The notes under the pieces are model-generated. The model was not told the origin of the DNA, ran no database searches, and saw nothing but the letters and a program-made list of their open reading frames with translations. A stretch of 64,000 nucleotides of DNA from Rheinheimera riviphila. GTDB lineage: Bacteria > Pseudomonadota > Gammaproteobacteria > Enterobacterales > Alteromonadaceae. The stretch's first letter is position 1, and each line of letters starts with the position of its first letter. Both the position numbers and the translations under genes were made by a program. The stretch is from positions 248,001 through 312,000 of the forward strand of contig NZ_SACS01000001.1 of NCBI RefSeq assembly GCF_004005945.1. The letters are read 5' to 3'. This document shows positions 62,836 through 64,000 of the stretch, one piece after another.

Positions 62836-64000
62836 TTATTCCTTGTTCGGTGTTTTATCCAGTGCTTTTGCCAGCAACATTACCGGCACCAACCCGACCA
62901 GAACTATGGTTAAAGCAGGCAAAGCGGCTGCCGCCAAGCGCTCGTCGGATGCCAGCTCAAAACTGCGCACCGCTAAGGTATTAAAATTAAATGGCCGCAG
63001 TAACAACGTTGCCGGCAGTTCTTTCAGCACATCGACAAACACCAGCAAGAGCGCGCTGAGCACCGAGCCGCGTAATAACGGCACGTGTACCCGCCACAAC
63101 ACTTGCCGCGCATTCAGACCTAAGGATCGCGCCGCTTGATCCATGCTGGGCTTTATTTGCCCGAGCCCGGCTTCAATGCCTTGCAACGCCACCGCCAGAA
63201 AACGCACCGCATAGGCCAGCAATAATGCAAACAAAGTCCCGGAAAACAATAAGCCGCTGCGAATACCAAACTGCTGCTCCAGCCATAAATCGAGCTGATT
63301 ATCGACCGCACCCAGCGGCAACATCACGCCAATCGCAATCACCGTGCCGGGAATGGCATAACCCATGCCCGACATCCGCACCATCAGCTGCACCAGCCAA
63401 TGTTTATGCAGCCGCATGCCATAAGCCAGCAGCAGCGCCAGCGAAACCACGAGTACAGCAGAGCCCAGCGCCAGACTAAAGCTGTGCCACAACAAGCGGC
63501 CAAATTCGGCACTAAATAGCGTTGGCCATTGCGCAAGCGCCCAGAGCGCCAGTTGCGATGCCGGTATGGCAAAACCCAACAGCAATGGCAGCAGTGCCAG
63601 TATCAAAGCCAAAAGCGCTTTAAAACCAGAAAGTTGTGTGTACCGCACCTGTTGGTGCGCTTGCCCTGAATAATAAAAATGCAGTTGTTTACGTGAAGCC
63701 AGTTCCAGATAAATGAGGAGCACCACCATGCTGCACAACAGCGCCGCCAGCTGCGCAGCGCCTTGCTGCTGGCCCATGCCAAACCAGGTGCGGAAAATAC
63801 CGGTGGTTAAGGTCGGCACGCCAAAATATTGCACAGTGCCGTAGTCGGCAAAGGCTTCCATCATCGCCAGCGCCATGCCAGTCACCAGCGCTGGCCGCGC
63901 CATCGGCAAGGTCACCCGGAAAAAATGCTGTCTGCGGTTCAGCCCCAAACTAAGACTCGCTTCGGCCAACCGCTGCGACTGTGCGGCAAAGGCTGTGCGC
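62836..64000 (-). CDS. fbpB: Iron-type ABC transporter permease (FbpB-like, 5' end outside window)
   Basis: The C-terminal 388 codons of a two-domain inner-membrane permease. The sequence enters in frame at the right edge (RTAFAAQSQRLAEASLSLGL) and carries EAA-type loops in both halves: EASLSLGLNRRQHFFRVTLP near the edge and DQAARSLGLNARQVLWRVHV near the C-terminus. This duplicated layout is typical of FbpB/ThiP-like permeases. It is upstream of, and coupled to, the ATPase gene. The binding-protein gene is presumably beyond the window. Confidence 0.9.
   Translation of the reverse strand, partial: RTAFAAQSQRLAEASLSLGLNRRQHFFRVTLPMARPALVTGMALAMMEAFADYGTVQYFGVPTLTTGIFRTWFGMGQQQGAAQLAALLCSMVVLLIYLELASRKQLHFYYSGQAHQQVRYTQLSGFKALLALILALLPLLLGFAIPASQLALWALAQWPTLFSAEFGRLLWHSFSLALGSAVLVVSLALLLAYGMRLHKHWLVQLMVRMSGMGYAIPGTVIAIGVMLPLGAVDNQLDLWLEQQFGIRSGLLFSGTLFALLLAYAVRFLAVALQGIEAGLGQIKPSMDQAARSLGLNARQVLWRVHVPLLRGSVLSALLLVFVDVLKELPATLLLRPFNFNTLAVRSFELASDERLAAAALPALTIVLVGLVPVMLLAKALDKTPNKE

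Overview
This window reads as chromosomal DNA of a Gram-negative gammaproteobacterium of the Alteromonadales / Rheinheimera kind. Support comes from the gene order trmJ-cysE-iscRSUA-hscBA-fdx, a Shewanella/Alteromonas-type N-acetylglucosamine (NAG) locus using nagK, nagB-II and nagP instead of a PTS, many outer-membrane proteins, and ERIC-type intergenic palindromes. The genus is an inference. I see no rRNA, tRNA, phage, transposase or CRISPR array.

Layout: 1-3.4 kb holds the 5' part of ndk and a minus-strand set of two paralogous porins plus a small PstS-like periplasmic protein. 3.7-10.7 kb is the housekeeping minus-strand run trmJ, cysE, iscR, iscS, iscU, iscA, hscB, hscA, fdx, with an excellent IscR-type box in front of iscR. 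11.0-22.9 kb is mixed metabolism: an exported methyltransferase-like protein, purD, an extracellular nuclease, a MAPEG protein with a beta-propeller protein, a phosphoribulokinase, the threonine-degradation pair kbl-tdh, a TetR regulator, coaD and a Wzi-like outer-membrane protein.

23.0-40.1 kb is the chitin/NAG utilisation region. A minus-strand operon nagK-nagB(II)-nagA-nagP-nagX diverges from a GH20 hexosaminidase. Further along are a Gfo/Idh/MocA oxidoreductase, an unrecognised cysteine-rich secreted protein, a tryptophan-halogenase-like flavoprotein, a large TonB-dependent receptor and a LacI-type regulator (NagR-like). Three near-identical palindromes of the form TGACArCGyTGTCA lie at the nagK/hex divergent promoter, upstream of the cysteine-rich gene and upstream of the receptor. 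They outline a regulon: outer-membrane uptake of chito-oligosaccharides, periplasmic cleavage, inner-membrane NAG transport, phosphorylation, deacetylation and deamination.

40.2-64.0 kb holds transport and signalling genes: a DUF819 membrane protein, a 3-hydroxybutyrate dehydrogenase followed closely by a CrbS-like SSS-histidine kinase, an acyltransferase-SGNH protein, an AI-2E-family permease, YehS, a NYN-domain protein, a MASE1-GGDEF diguanylate cyclase, a NarL-type response regulator (possible CrbR-like partner), a second TonB receptor divergent from a GntP-family permease plus an exported MetX-like alpha/beta hydrolase, a CHASE3 chemoreceptor, a solute-binding protein, and the end of an iron-type ABC transporter running off the right edge.

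Repeats: four full-length (about 127-128 bp) ERIC-like palindromes, three copies of a uniform 30-31 bp ERIC-derived short form (one inside the isc operon), an inverted pair of REP-like hairpins with compensatory base changes, and a 16-bp unit repeated three times beside ndk. The observations most worth following are the NagR-type operator set with its uncharacterised members (cysteine-rich secreted protein, halogenase-like protein), the TonB receptor / GntP permease / exported MetX-like hydrolase set, and the short ERIC class.
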